Assembly (NCBI GenBank): GCA_030043545.1 | Contig: JASHXM010000074.1 | Span: 1 to 6,121 of the forward strand | DNA from: Thermoplasmata archaeon | GTDB lineage: Archaea > Thermoplasmatota > Thermoplasmata > Lutacidiplasmatales > UBA184 | DNA length: 6,121 bases | Direction of reading: 5' to 3' | Shown: positions 6,069 through 6,121 of the stretch, in pieces | How positions within the stretch are numbered: position 1 is the first letter of the stretch | How the letters are laid out: each line of letters opens with the position of its first letter | The notes under the pieces: model-generated | Databases searched by the model: none | Told to the model about the DNA's origin: nothing | What the model saw: the letters and a program-made list of their open reading frames with translations, nothing else | Position numbers and translations under genes: made by a program

Positions 6069-6121
6069 GTGCCCGCGCGCACCGCGACTCGCGACTTCGG
6101 CCTGGTCGGTTTCGACCACGT
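6069..6121 (+). CDS. Possible start of a divergent gene, cut by the right edge
   Basis: From the GTG at 6069 the frame stays open to the edge for 17 full codons and reads MPARTATRDFGLVGFDH. The visible codons mostly end in G or C, and a TATA-like palindrome lies just upstream. This is too short to identify a family. The start codon is a guess, and the frame may be non-coding. Confidence 0.35.
   Translation, partial: MPARTATRDFGLVGFDH

Noticed and set aside
1..6121. tRNA or rRNA genes, CRISPR arrays, insertion sequences, attachment sites
   Set aside because: No repeat-spacer pattern, cloverleaf with the expected T-loop sequence, transposase motif or terminal repeats were found on reading through both strands.

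Overview
The window looks archaeal: a G+C-rich genome (roughly two thirds G+C by eye), most likely a high-GC euryarchaeon such as a Thermoplasmatota lineage. The evidence is indirect: there is a TldD/TldE pair, a large winged-helix/STAND-ATPase/TPR regulator of a kind common in that group, and promoters that fit leaderless archaeal transcription. Three starts (2077 minus, 2171 plus, 5956 minus) each have a T-N-TAAG box ending 25-28 nt upstream of the first base of the ATG and no Shine-Dalgarno sequence. The lineage call is an inference; no marker gene such as rRNA is present.

Layout from left to right. (1) Positions 1-2077, minus strand, hold one uninterrupted reading frame of 692 codons that runs off the left edge. 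It is a regulator with an N-terminal winged helix, a STAND-type P-loop ATPase and TPR-like helical repeats. (2) Positions 2078-2170 are a short AT-rich divergent promoter region with a perfect 16-bp palindrome between two TATA-like boxes. (3) Positions 2171-2748, plus strand, hold two small unrecognised frames joined by a TGATG stop/start overlap. Their codon composition looks coding, but no family is recognised. (4) Positions 2736-2819 contain two hairpins, the second a perfect 13-bp GC-rich stem. (5) Positions 2912-3145, plus strand, encode a 77-residue four-cysteine zinc-ribbon protein whose 3' end overlaps the end of the next gene by 14 bp. (6) Positions 5956-3132, minus strand, are a two-gene operon of TldD (HExxxH metalloprotease subunit) and TldE/PmbA, overlapping by 4 nt. 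(7) Positions 5957-6121 hold the tldD promoter and possibly the first 17 codons of a divergent plus-strand gene leaving the right edge.

The best understood part is the TldD/TldE pair, a cytosolic zinc-protease heterodimer that trims unfolded or modified peptides. The most interesting part is the 2078-2819 block: a STAND regulator facing two small unknown coupled frames across a palindrome that could be its operator. A regulator/target module is an inference from arrangement and promoter geometry only.
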